From assembly GCA_046635845.1 (NCBI GenBank), contig JAQQXN010000001.1: a stretch of DNA of 64,000 nt; one strand, given 5' to 3'. Shown piece by piece: positions 27,267 to 35,894 of this stretch; within the stretch, counting starts at the first letter, position 1; every line of letters starts with the position of its first letter. The notes beneath the pieces are model-generated. The model searched no databases, was not told the origin of the DNA, and saw only the letters and a program-made list of their open reading frames with translations. Source of the stretch: UBA168 sp011055275. Its GTDB lineage: Archaea > Thermoproteota > Thermoprotei_A > Marsarchaeales > UBA168. The position numbers and the translations under genes are program-made.

Positions 27267-28370
27267 TCAGGGATGAGACAAGTCGCTAGGCAAGCTCACG
27301 TTTACCTCTTTCTTTTTTGACGCGGACTCATATATGGCGTCGATGATGTAGTGCATCATGACTATGCCTCTGGGGTCAATGGGATTCTGCTTTTTGCCTT
27401 TTATTACGTCCACGAAGTCTGCTATCTTTTGCCTAAATCCGTCTACACGAGGCAGACCCGTAGGAGATATGTTTACCATGTAGCCGTTTTGATCAGTATA
27501 AAAAGTGGGCACTCCGTTCGTTATGGTGATTCCTCCCTTTGTACCAAGGACAAGAGGATTGCCCAAGGACTCGGCGTGCATGGCCCACGCCTGCTTGTAA
27601 ACCATGGTGAGACCTCCCTCGAACCTTATGAAGGCGGCCGAGAAGTCCTCGACCTCAAACTTTTCTGGATCCCACTTCCACGCTCCTACTACCTCACTTG
27701 CCTCCTTGTCGTGACCGATATAGCTGGCTGTGGTCGCATCTACCGCAACTGGAATCGGATGATTCAGAAGGTAAAGAGATGAATCAAGCGGATAGACGCC
27801 TATGTCGAGGGTGACCCCTCCTCCCGCAAGCTGTTTGCTTATGAAGGTTGGGCTTCCGGGTAGCCCTCTTCTTCTTCCGGTTTCAACGCCCATGCCAGTG
27901 GCCTCAGCATAATACGCCTTACCTAAGAAACCAGAATCGACAAATTTTTTCGAAGCAATTAGAGCTGGGTCGTATCTGCTTTGAAATGCGACCATGAGCG
28001 TTTTTCCAGTTTCCACCGCAGCTTTATACATGGCATATGCGTCATCTCCGGTAGACGCCATGGGCTTTTCCACGAGAACGTTAACTCCCTTCTTCATTGC
28101 GGCTATAGCCGCTGGAGCGTGATACCTGTGCGGAGTGCATATGCTAACTCCGTCCAGTTCAACGGAAGAAAGCATTTCATTGTAGTCTTTGAAGGCGTTC
28201 TCGCGAGGAATGTTCCACTCCTTTATTCTCCTCTCTAGGGCGTTTTCGTCAACGTCAGAAACGGCTACGATTTCGACATCAGGTATGGTCATGTACCTCT
28301 GATAGTGAGCACCAGCTATACCACCAGCACCTATGAAGCCTATTCTTACCTTTCCCGTTTGGCTTGGCAT
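27267..28370 (-). CDS. Gfo/Idh/MocA family oxidoreductase
   Basis: About 367 residues; NAD(P)-dependent dehydrogenase of sugars or inositols. The N-terminal Rossmann domain has GFIGAGGIAGAHYQRY (dinucleotide fold) and the catalytic VEKPMAST (Glu-Lys-Pro). The C-terminal alpha/beta domain has GGVTLDIGVYPLDSSLYLL, in which Asp and Tyr replace the common GGGALxDxGxH, a variation seen in glucose-fructose-oxidoreductase-like members. The start chosen is ATG 28370 (MPSQTGKVRIG), about 23 bases from TTTAA; 28391 is an alternative. Substrate unknown; oxidation of a sugar hydroxyl at C3 or C1 is typical. Confidence 0.92.
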   Translation of the reverse strand: MPSQTGKVRIGFIGAGGIAGAHYQRYMTIPDVEIVAVSDVDENALERRIKEWNIPRENAFKDYNEMLSSVELDGVSICTPHRYHAPAAIAAMKKGVNVLVEKPMASTGDDAYAMYKAAVETGKTLMVAFQSRYDPALIASKKFVDSGFLGKAYYAEATGMGVETGRRRGLPGSPTFISKQLAGGGVTLDIGVYPLDSSLYLLNHPIPVAVDATTASYIGHDKEASEVVGAWKWDPEKFEVEDFSAAFIRFEGGLTMVYKQAWAMHAESLGNPLVLGTKGGITITNGVPTFYTDQNGYMVNISPTGLPRVDGFRQKIADFVDVIKGKKQNPIDPRGIVMMHYIIDAIYESASKKKEVNVSLPSDLSHP

Positions 28371-29066
28371 ACGACGCAGAGGCTGATGCATTAAAGGCTT
28401 TCTTTTAATTGGGCCTTTGCGCTACCGCTAAAAGGCTCTCAGAACTAGGCAGGCAGCGGTCAGAGCCAAAGGGCTATTAAATGACGGCAATCGCCTGCAT
28501 AAGTATAGCAGGAGGAGATGGTCCAGGTAGATTTAGCAGCCCTGGACGGCTATTAGAGGCTTGCCTCTTCACTTTTCGATCAACATAAAAGGCGCAAGCA
28601 AGGCCAAGCGAAGCACAGCACGTCGATATTCGCTTACGCTACCACAGGTCACGTGAATATGCGGCATCGCGGTCTTTTGAACGTCATTTCTTCCCGCATC
28701 TTTTCTCTTGTGCTTTAGATCGATCGCATTTGCAACTTGAGTTCGGTAAAAGGGGGTGGCAGTCGGTGAGATCAAAAGCGGCGACCGATGGGAGATCGTC
28801 AAATGACCACAACTTGAGAGTACGTCGTGCCATCGCGAGCTCGAGAGTCAGACTAATTGTGCCCATTACGAGGGTTGACATTAAGGGGGGACTGCTCAGC
28901 GATCAACAGGGGAAATGCGCCTCAAAGGTCCTTACGAGTACCGTGATGCAACGCGAGGTTTCCAGGACGACTTAGGCCGATATAAAGCGGGCAGAAACGG
29001 CAGCGTGAGGCTTGGGAAGGACGGAATCGTGTTGTGAAAGCTTAAACGTTCATGCATCACGGGCGT
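28371..29066. other. gap between two divergent dehydrogenase genes
   Basis: Contains promoters at both ends (TTTAA near 28393 for the minus gene, CTTAAAC at 29041-29047 for the plus gene). The roughly 600 bases between hold no supported gene. Confidence 0.5.
29041..29047 (+). promoter_or_regulatory. TATA-like box of the dehydrogenase/epimerase operon
   Basis: CTTAAAC centred 23 bases before ATG 29067; this favours 29067 over the ATG at 29052. Confidence 0.5.
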
Positions 29067-30053
29067 ATGAAGGCAGTCGTGATAGGTTGCGGCGGCGTCG
29101 CAAATTGGGCGCACTTGCCGAACTTGAAGAAATTAGGCGTTGAGGTGGTCGGGGTATGCGATATAGTGGAGCAGAGGGCCGAAGATGCGGCGAAAAAATA
29201 CGGTGGATCGCCTTTTCAGGATTATCGCGATGCCCTAAAACTTGAAGCCGACTTTGCCGTAATAGCAACGCCACCCGATACGCATTATGAAATAGCGAGA
29301 TATGCCCTAGAGCATGGAAAGGACGTTTTCTTAGAGAAACCCTTGGCAGCCGACCTGAAAAGCGCACAGAATCTTTACAGGGCTGCGACTGAAAGCGGGA
29401 GAAAGCTCGTCCCTGGGCTCTGTCTTAGGTTTAATCCCATGTTTACGTACGCCGCATCTAGGGTAAAAGAGCTGGGCAGGCTCCATTACGCATACAGCTT
29501 TGCTCTGGGAAACGCCGAGGGCTTGCTGGGCCCTTCCGGGTGGGTCCGCGAAAAAAGGAGAAGCGGCGGAATGATGACGGAGAACGTCATTCACATGATA
29601 GACGCCCTTCGCTGGTTTGCAGGAGAATACTTATCCGTAAGCGCAGTTTACTCCACGTTCACCCCGGGCTCTGACATCGAGGATAACGTTTCGGCATCAG
29701 TACGCTTTGAATCGGGAGCCATAGGCAATATAAGTAAAAGTTGGACTTCGGCAAGGTCGCTTGAAGGGTGGGGGATCGTAGGTGAAAATGGCTCAATAAC
29801 CGTTGAGGGCTACGTTGACGGGAGCTTAAGGGTTGACATCAAAGGTTACGGCGTCACGGAGACACACTCTTATCAAGGAGGAGGGCAACAGATGTACCTC
29901 GACGAGATGTTGGCATTCACGAGGTTCTTGAAGGGAGAGATCAAATATCCCGTTTCCGCACTGGACGCTTTAAGGGCTCAGGAGCTTTCTGAGGCCGCCC
30001 GTCTATCATCGGAATTGATGAGGGAGGTGAGAATCGATGAGGTCAGGAATTAA
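29067..30053 (+). CDS. Gfo/Idh/MocA family oxidoreductase
   Basis: 328 residues from ATG 29067 (MKAVVIGCGGVANWAH). The Rossmann fold has VVIGCGGVANWAH, FLEKPLAAD is the catalytic Lys motif, and TENVIHMIDALRWF is the C-terminal helix that carries the His/Asp pair of the active site. Its end overlaps the next gene by 17 bases, so the two form an operon with a TIM-barrel isomerase. A dehydrogenase plus TIM-barrel pair is the arrangement used in inositol catabolism (IolG/IolE-like) and in keto-glycoside cleavage (DgpA/DgpC-like). It is more compact than the paralogue at 27267. Substrate unknown. Confidence 0.92.
   Translation: MKAVVIGCGGVANWAHLPNLKKLGVEVVGVCDIVEQRAEDAAKKYGGSPFQDYRDALKLEADFAVIATPPDTHYEIARYALEHGKDVFLEKPLAADLKSAQNLYRAATESGRKLVPGLCLRFNPMFTYAASRVKELGRLHYAYSFALGNAEGLLGPSGWVREKRRSGGMMTENVIHMIDALRWFAGEYLSVSAVYSTFTPGSDIEDNVSASVRFESGAIGNISKSWTSARSLEGWGIVGENGSITVEGYVDGSLRVDIKGYGVTETHSYQGGGQQMYLDEMLAFTRFLKGEIKYPVSALDALRAQELSEAARLSSELMREVRIDEVRN
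30023..30030 (+). promoter_or_regulatory. Shine-Dalgarno GGAGGTGA inside the operon
   Basis: A strong ribosome-binding site six bases before ATG 30037. It sits inside the preceding gene and fixes the start of the second gene; most first genes in this window lack such a site. Confidence 0.75.
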
Positions 30054-30810
30054 CGCCTGGATATTTGGGTCGCTGCCGGTCGATGAAAAGATCAGCATGG
30101 CGCGGAAGCTGGGCTTTGAAGGTATTGAGCTCAACTATGGAGACGATGTTCAGGATGAGAGCGGCCTTAAAGTTCCCCGTGACCTGGCGTTACCCAGCCT
30201 ATGCACGTCCCTTTTCTGGAGGTATCCGCTTAACTCTCCTGACGAGGAAACAAGGCGCAAGGGAGTAAGCGTTGGAATCTCCATGGCTAAGACTGCAGCA
30301 AAATTGGGGGCTGGCGTTATCCTGGTTGTGCCAGGTGTAAACAACCCAAGCCTAAGCTATGACCAGCTTCTCGCGCTGTCCGCTTCTTCCCTTAAGCAGA
30401 TAGGTAAGGTAGCCAGGGATCTAGGGATAACCGTGGGTGTCGAGAACGTTTGGAACAAACTGTTGTACAGCCCGGTTGAGTACGCGGCGTTTATAAAAGA
30501 ACTAGGAGAGGGCTTTGGCGCATATTTTGACGTAGGAAACGTGATGGAGATAGGTCATCCAACTCAGTGGTTGAAGGAGCTTCGCGGTATGATAGTTGGC
30601 GTTCACTTTAAAGACTACGATCTTCAGTCGAAAAGGTTCGTCCCCCTGCTTCAGGGAGACGTTCCATGGAAGGAAGTAATGCCGCTCCTCTCTAGCTACA
30701 GTGGCTTTGTCATGGTTGAGCAGGGCCCATACAGGGGTCATCCTTATCAGGCAGCGGTAGATGCCAGGGCGGCAATGTCAACTATATTTTCCTACGCCGT
30801 GCGACCTTAA
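30037..30810 (+). CDS. sugar phosphate isomerase/epimerase (TIM barrel)
   Basis: 257 residues, xylose-isomerase-like TIM barrel. Motifs in order are GFEGIELNYGDD, VGVENVWNKLLYSP (metal-binding Glu), YFDVGNVMEIGHP (Asp), IVGVHFKDYD (His) and FVMVEQGPYRG (Glu). The start ATG 30037 is fixed by a strong Shine-Dalgarno. The gene is the second of a two-gene operon with a Gfo/Idh/MocA dehydrogenase, overlapping it by 17 bases, and converges on the GH4 gene with a four-base overlap of the stops. Operon context suggests it acts on the dehydrogenase product, for example as a keto-sugar epimerase, dehydratase or lyase. Confidence 0.9.
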   Translation: MRSGINAWIFGSLPVDEKISMARKLGFEGIELNYGDDVQDESGLKVPRDLALPSLCTSLFWRYPLNSPDEETRRKGVSVGISMAKTAAKLGAGVILVVPGVNNPSLSYDQLLALSASSLKQIGKVARDLGITVGVENVWNKLLYSPVEYAAFIKELGEGFGAYFDVGNVMEIGHPTQWLKELRGMIVGVHFKDYDLQSKRFVPLLQGDVPWKEVMPLLSSYSGFVMVEQGPYRGHPYQAAVDARAAMSTIFSYAVRP

Positions 30811-32188
30811 AGGGAATTGCGCCAGACTTTTAGCTCGCCGAAGGTCGATGGGGTGGAAGTCCGCTTCCAATCCGAGGGAAAGCAAATTCGCTTGAGCTCT
30901 GGCAAGTATGGCGCTTCTGCCTCAAGCATTTCATGACCCATTCTCTCAATTTTGGGAATCGTGAGGGTGCTTAAGTCAACTGGTCCAGCAGGAGCGCCTC
31001 AATTACCGCTTTTCTGCTCCCCTCTTTTAGTGCCTTGACCACTAGCTCTTGAGAGTTTATGTCCATCAGGCTCAGGGCGGCCAAATGCGAAGGCAGCTTT
31101 CCCACGTAGGTTGGGTGTATGCCGCTCCCATCAACAAGCACGGGCAACTCTATTACGCTCTCAGGCGGAAGGTTTGATATCAAGCCATGATCTTTCTCGT
31201 TACCGTACACTCTTGCCGGTGTCTTTGTCTCGATCGCGTGGATGATCTGCGCTGCATACTCATTACTCCTATTTAGTACTATCTTGGGTGATTTTTCGAG
31301 ACGATCTCTGCTTTCCCTGTCGCGCGTTGCGCGCCTATCCATTAACTCGAGCCTTTCGTTGTGATCCAATATGCGGTACCTCTTCAAAAGCTCTTGGTTC
31401 TTCCGGAAATAGGGCAGGTACTCCGAAAGATGATTGCTGTCTTCTGCGGAATAATATCCGAAGGCCTTGAAGACCTCTACCCCGACAAGGTCGTTGTAAG
31501 CCGGATGCGTGGGATCGGTATATACCCTTGGATCGTTCAGCTTTTCCCTTAACATGGGATATATGTCATTGCTTTTCCACATTAGTTTGACGAACCACGC
31601 CATGTGGTTTATGCCCGCTGCAACTTATTCCAATTCCTCACATGGTATACCCGCGTACAGAGACAGCGTACGAGCGGTGCCAGGCACGCTGTGGCATAGC
31701 CCCACGTACTTTACCTTGGTTGGGTCCGAAACCGCCCATGACGCGATTGCCATCGGGTTTGTGTAGTTTATGAGCAGCGCGTTTGGCCTTTCTTCCTCCA
31801 TGTCATGGGCAATGTCAACGATGGCGGAAGCATTCTTAAGGCCATAAAATATGCCACCTGGGCCCAGCGTGTCACCTACTCCTTGCTCAATGCCGTACTT
31901 CGCAGGGATCTCGAGATCCAGCCGATAAGCCTCCATCCTTCCTGATCTTATGGAGGTTATAACGTAGTCGGTATCTCTTATGGCCTCCTTCCTGTCATTT
32001 GTAATGTCGAGCTTTGCATGCAGACGGTTGTCAGCTGCTGCCTTTTCAACGAGCCTTGCCGTTGAAGCCGGCCTTTCTTGATCCATATCCATCAGAGAAA
32101 GGTTTATACCCTTTAAACTCCGGTATGTCAAGAGGTCAGCCGTAATTGTTAGGCTAAAAGCTATGCTCCCGGCACCCATTATTGTCAC
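30807..32188 (-). pseudogene. GH4 alpha-galactosidase/alpha-glucosidase, nonsense plus frameshift
   Basis: Glycoside hydrolase family 4, the NAD+- and Mn2+-dependent glycosidases that cleave by oxidation and elimination. Motifs present are MGAGSIAFS (NAD fold), LCHSVPGTA (metal Cys), AAGINHMAWF (metal His) and YSAEDSNHLSEYLP. A TAA at 31625-31627 interrupts the frame (EELE-stop-VAAGINHMAWF), at a position that is usually aromatic. A second lesion lies near 30974: the frame ends at LLLDQLT, but restoring one base continues as LSTLTIPKIERMGHEML down to 30807, giving about 460 codons, the usual family length. The start is GTG 32188, with a GATAAAAAG box about 27 bases upstream. It converges on the dehydrogenase/epimerase operon. 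Two independent lesions make a pseudogene more likely than recoding. Confidence 0.85.
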
Positions 32189-32210
32189 CTTGACATAGGG
32201 CAGTTAAGCG

Positions 32211-32219
32211 CTTTTTATC
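32211..32219 (-). promoter_or_regulatory. TATA-like box of the GH4 gene
   Basis: GATAAAAAG in the gene's direction, centred about 27 bases before GTG 32188. The promoter looks intact even though the gene is broken. Confidence 0.4.
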
Positions 32220-32930
32220 GGCGTTAAGGAAGGGTCGTTTCTTCGATGACTCCAAGTTTTCGCTCGCAGGAGCTTAATACCGTCAGTGATCCGCTAGGCA
32301 ATCTTTTTGTGGGAAGTTATTTGGCTGCACGAGGGATTTTCGGCGAAACCGCAGATTGAGACCGCGGTTTGTGGACGAGCAACGACTCGTAGAAGTGATG
32401 GGCTTTTTAAATCACCTAGAAGACTTTCACGCACGCTCCCGCGTGGCAGCGCTTACGGGAGAGTTGAACCTTACGGGTTTGCCAAAGATTTGGCCAGGCT
32501 TTCATTTGGGCTTGGTTCACTTCATCGTTGAAGGATCGGAGGAAAGAAATGCCGATTTTCCGAAAAGCTGATACCGCAAGCCCATCGCTGGACCTCCGCG
32601 ATGCGCCTTTCCGCAGCCTGTAACTGCCGTTAACGGCTTCTTTTCTGGCGCTTTTGCGTGGAGTACTTCTAATGTGCGCTGTTTGAGGCATCATCGCTTT
32701 ACGTCTTTCACATGGGCCTTGCGCCCTGCGCGTTGTGTTTTAGGTGGCAGCGATTTGGAAGTGCTTGGGCTTTCCCTCAGATGATTCGAAATCTAATGTT
32801 GAGCCGCTTCATGGATTTTATAAGATATCGGGTATTCTGATTATGTGGTCAAAGGTCTTTCCATGTAGAAATACCTGAATTATGAGTGTGAACTCATAAG
32901 AGTTATGTAAAAAGTATGACTCGTGATAGG
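32220..32930. other. intergenic gap
   Basis: About 700 bases between divergent genes. A plus-strand frame of 71 codons (32356-32571) is the longest with an ATG, but it has no start signals and is not supported. The last 100 bases are A/T-rich. Confidence 0.45.
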
Positions 32931-32938
32931 TTTAAATA
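32931..32938 (+). promoter_or_regulatory. TATA box of the rhamnosidase gene
   Basis: TTTAAATA centred 23 bases before ATG 32957. Confidence 0.6.
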
Positions 32939-32956
32939 TCGCTTAGTTCTAAGCGT

Positions 32957-35494
32957 ATGAAAGCATATAATCTCTTATGCGAGTTTGCGCGCGACCCGAT
33001 GGGCATAGAGGCTGAGGCTCCAAGGTTCACGTGGTCTGCTGAGCCTGAGCACAGGGGCCAAAAACAGTCATCTTATGAGATCGAGGTATATGATCAGGGT
33101 ACGTCAGAAAGAGTATGGGGGAGCGGTCGTGTGTCGTCGACTGAACAGTCAGCTGTTTACGGTGGTTCTCCCCTGAAGCCCGCTTCCTCTTACAGATGGA
33201 GGGTTAAGTGGTGGGACGAGCAGGAAAATGAAAGCGAGTGGAGCGATTGGGCACGCTTTGTAACCGGGCTTCGTTCTTGGGAGGCAAAGTGGATAGAGGG
33301 AGGCGGCGTGTTTAGAAAGGAATTAAAGGTTGAAGAGGTCAAAAGAGCGTTGGCCTTTATTTCGGGGCTAGGCTATTACGAGCTTCACATAAATGGCAAA
33401 AAGGTCGGAGACAAGGTGCTGGATCCAGGTTGGTCAGACTACAGCAGGAGGGTGCTCTACTCCGTTTATGATGTGACCGATTACCTCAAGAGAGGAGAAA
33501 ACGCCATTGGCGTTTTGCTTGGCCATGGAAGATACATAAAGAGGTACGGATACTCTGACGCGCCGACGCTCATCTTTCAGTTAGTTATTGACGGAAAGAC
33601 GGTTGTCGTATCTGATGAGAGCTGGAAGTGCGATCAGGGTCCCATAACGTTCGATGACGTATATGGAGGAGAGACGTACGATGCAAGACTTGAACAGGAG
33701 GGATGGGACCTCCCAGGGTTTGATGACTCAAGTTGGAAGCAGGCCAAGTTATCGGATCCTCCTAGGGGAAAGCTGGTCGCTGAAGCGTTTCCTCCCGTAA
33801 GGGTTACCGGAAAAGATAAGCCAATATCAATTACAAGCCCCAAACCCGGTGTATTCGTTTTAGATTTCGGGCAGAACTTCACCGGCTGGTTAAGGGTTAA
33901 GGCGAGAGGAGCCAGAGGAAGCGCTCTTGTCATAAGGCACTCAGAGCTAATCAACTCGGATGGCACGTTAAACGTAAAAAACATACGGGGAGCCAAGGCA
34001 ACCGACACGTACGTCTTCAAGGGAGATGAACTAGAGGAGTTCTCACCTCACTTCACTTATCACGGATTTCGTTATGCTGAGATAACTGGTTATCCTGGCA
34101 CTCCGTCCATAGAGAGCGTTGAAAGGGAGATTGTCCACACGGACGTGGAGCCGACAGGAGGCATCTACACCTCGAATTCTCTCATAAATAGGATACATGA
34201 GCTTACGGTGAGGGGGCAGCTCAGCAACCTCATGAGCATACCCACCGATTGTCCTCAGAGAGATGAGAGGATGGGATGGATGGGAGATGCTCAGCTCTCC
34301 GCGGAGGAGGCAATTTTCAACTTCTGGATGCCTTCTTTCTACCAGAACTGGATATCTGAGATAAGGGAGAGTCAGCTTGAGGATGGACAAATACCTGATG
34401 TGGTGCCTCCGTTCTGGAAGACGTACCCAGCCGATCCAGCTTGGGGAATAGCTTACCTGGAGATCGCCTGGCTTCTTTACGTTTATTATGGAAACAAGAG
34501 GGTGCTTGAGGAGAACTATGAACCCATGAAGAAGTACGTTGGCTTCTTGGCATCCAAGGCAAAGGATGGCATCTTATCCATAAATAAGTACGGGGATTGG
34601 TGCCCTCCATCGCATGTGGTATCTCCGGACACTCCGAGGGAGCTTACCGATACATGGTATTATCATAGGTCTCTTTTCCTCCTGTCAAAGATTGCCGCTG
34701 CCCTTGGGAAGGATAAGGAAAAAGAGCAGTATGCGGAAGAGGCGAAGCGGGTGGTAGGCGCTTTTAACTCGCGCTTCTTCGCAAAGGATCACTATGGTCC
34801 TGGCAGCCAGACATCTGACGCGCTCGCCATCTACGGAGGCTTTGTAGGAGGAGCCGAAAGGGAAGCCGTGACGAAGCACCTAATACATGACGTGGAAGTT
34901 GAGCATGACTCTCACCTTAGTACTGGGATCATCGGAACTCGCTATCTGTTTGACGTGCTGTGCGACGTGGGGAGGCCGGACCTTGCGTATGCCGTGGTGA
35001 ACCAGAGCTCTTATCCCGGCTACGGCTACATGATAAGGGAGGGGGCAACGACGCTGTGGGAGAGGTGGGAGCTTCTCACCGGGGAGGCAATGAACTCTCA
35101 CAATCACATAATGTTTGGAAGCGTTGACTCGTGGTTCTACAGGTACATAGCGGGCATAAGGGCAGATGAGGGTGAGCCAGGGTTCTCTCACATAGTTTTT
35201 AAGCCAGAGGTGCTTTTGCTTGATCACGTATCAGCGTCGTTGATGACCTTAAAGGGAAGGGTTTCAATTGAGTGGCAGCGTCAAGGCAACACCTTGAACG
35301 TAAGGGTTCACGTGCCGGTGGGAAGCCGCGCGACCGTGCAGCTGCCCAAAGGGCAGCTCTTAATCGAAGAAAAGGAAGCTGCCGGCGAGCTTCCTCAAGG
35401 AGTTCACGGGATAAGCGAAACTGAAGGGCAGATTAACGTAGAGATATCTTCCGGCGACTACGCTTTCACTGTATCCATGTCAAAAAAGGCGTGA
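32957..35494 (+). CDS. GH78 alpha-L-rhamnosidase
   Basis: 845 residues, an inverting family 78 enzyme that releases terminal alpha-L-rhamnose. Domain order: fibronectin-like start (residues 1-110), a carbohydrate-binding beta domain with GYYELHINGKKVGDKVLDPGW (about 140-290), a linker domain with VFVLDFGQNFTGW, the (alpha/alpha)6 barrel from about 410 with DCPQRDERMGWMGDAQ (Asp and Glu of the active site), WYYHRSLFLL and TTLWERWE (catalytic Glu), then a C-terminal beta domain. No signal peptide, so it is intracellular or exported by another route. It is intact, unlike most glycosidases in this window. It stands alone with a clear promoter; the fucose-isomerase-like gene 400 bases downstream may act on the released deoxy-sugar. 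Confidence 0.96.
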   Translation: MKAYNLLCEFARDPMGIEAEAPRFTWSAEPEHRGQKQSSYEIEVYDQGTSERVWGSGRVSSTEQSAVYGGSPLKPASSYRWRVKWWDEQENESEWSDWARFVTGLRSWEAKWIEGGGVFRKELKVEEVKRALAFISGLGYYELHINGKKVGDKVLDPGWSDYSRRVLYSVYDVTDYLKRGENAIGVLLGHGRYIKRYGYSDAPTLIFQLVIDGKTVVVSDESWKCDQGPITFDDVYGGETYDARLEQEGWDLPGFDDSSWKQAKLSDPPRGKLVAEAFPPVRVTGKDKPISITSPKPGVFVLDFGQNFTGWLRVKARGARGSALVIRHSELINSDGTLNVKNIRGAKATDTYVFKGDELEEFSPHFTYHGFRYAEITGYPGTPSIESVEREIVHTDVEPTGGIYTSNSLINRIHELTVRGQLSNLMSIPTDCPQRDERMGWMGDAQLSAEEAIFNFWMPSFYQNWISEIRESQLEDGQIPDVVPPFWKTYPADPAWGIAYLEIAWLLYVYYGNKRVLEENYEPMKKYVGFLASKAKDGILSINKYGDWCPPSHVVSPDTPRELTDTWYYHRSLFLLSKIAAALGKDKEKEQYAEEAKRVVGAFNSRFFAKDHYGPGSQTSDALAIYGGFVGGAEREAVTKHLIHDVEVEHDSHLSTGIIGTRYLFDVLCDVGRPDLAYAVVNQSSYPGYGYMIREGATTLWERWELLTGEAMNSHNHIMFGSVDSWFYRYIAGIRADEGEPGFSHIVFKPEVLLLDHVSASLMTLKGRVSIEWQRQGNTLNVRVHVPVGSRATVQLPKGQLLIEEKEAAGELPQGVHGISETEGQINVEISSGDYAFTVSMSKKA

Positions 35495-35868
35495 TTTTTA
35501 AAGTTGGCATAAGGCTTTAACTTAACTCTTCCTGATTTTTGTAGCATAAAATACCCTAATCGGCATTTCCAGAGTTGCGTTCAAAGGACGCTGATAGTTC
35601 GATAGAGCTCAAAGGGGGCATGGCTTTTTGTTCGTGACGAGAACTAGTGGGCTACCATCCAAGCATCTGTCACATGGGGGAGAAGGCCATAAGAGCGCTA
35701 CTGATTTATGGCTAAGGCGATTTAGGCAAGGCGCTAATGGCATTATTTGGCAAAACCGACTTTTTATGATGGGGTTGTTTCGTTTTTAGGTTCGTTCGGG
35801 TTTTATAATGAAAACGGTTAAGTGCCATAATTGTTGAGCATCTCTCAAAGCCACGCAAGGCCGCAAAA
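35495..35868. other. intergenic gap
   Basis: No supported gene. T-rich stretches near 35506 and 35760 may end the rhamnosidase transcript. Confidence 0.45.
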
Positions 35869-35877
35869 CTTAAATGA
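35869..35877 (+). promoter_or_regulatory. TATA-like box of the second fucose-isomerase-like gene
   Basis: CTTAAATGA centred about 23 bases before ATG 35895, excluding the ATG at 35874 that lies within the box. Confidence 0.55.
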
Positions 35878-35894
35878 CCAGACATGCGCGGTGC

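Noticed and set aside
30850..30880. RNase P-like GGAAGTCCGC sequence
   Set aside because: It is part of the restored 3' coding end of the GH4 gene; no other RNase P elements are nearby.
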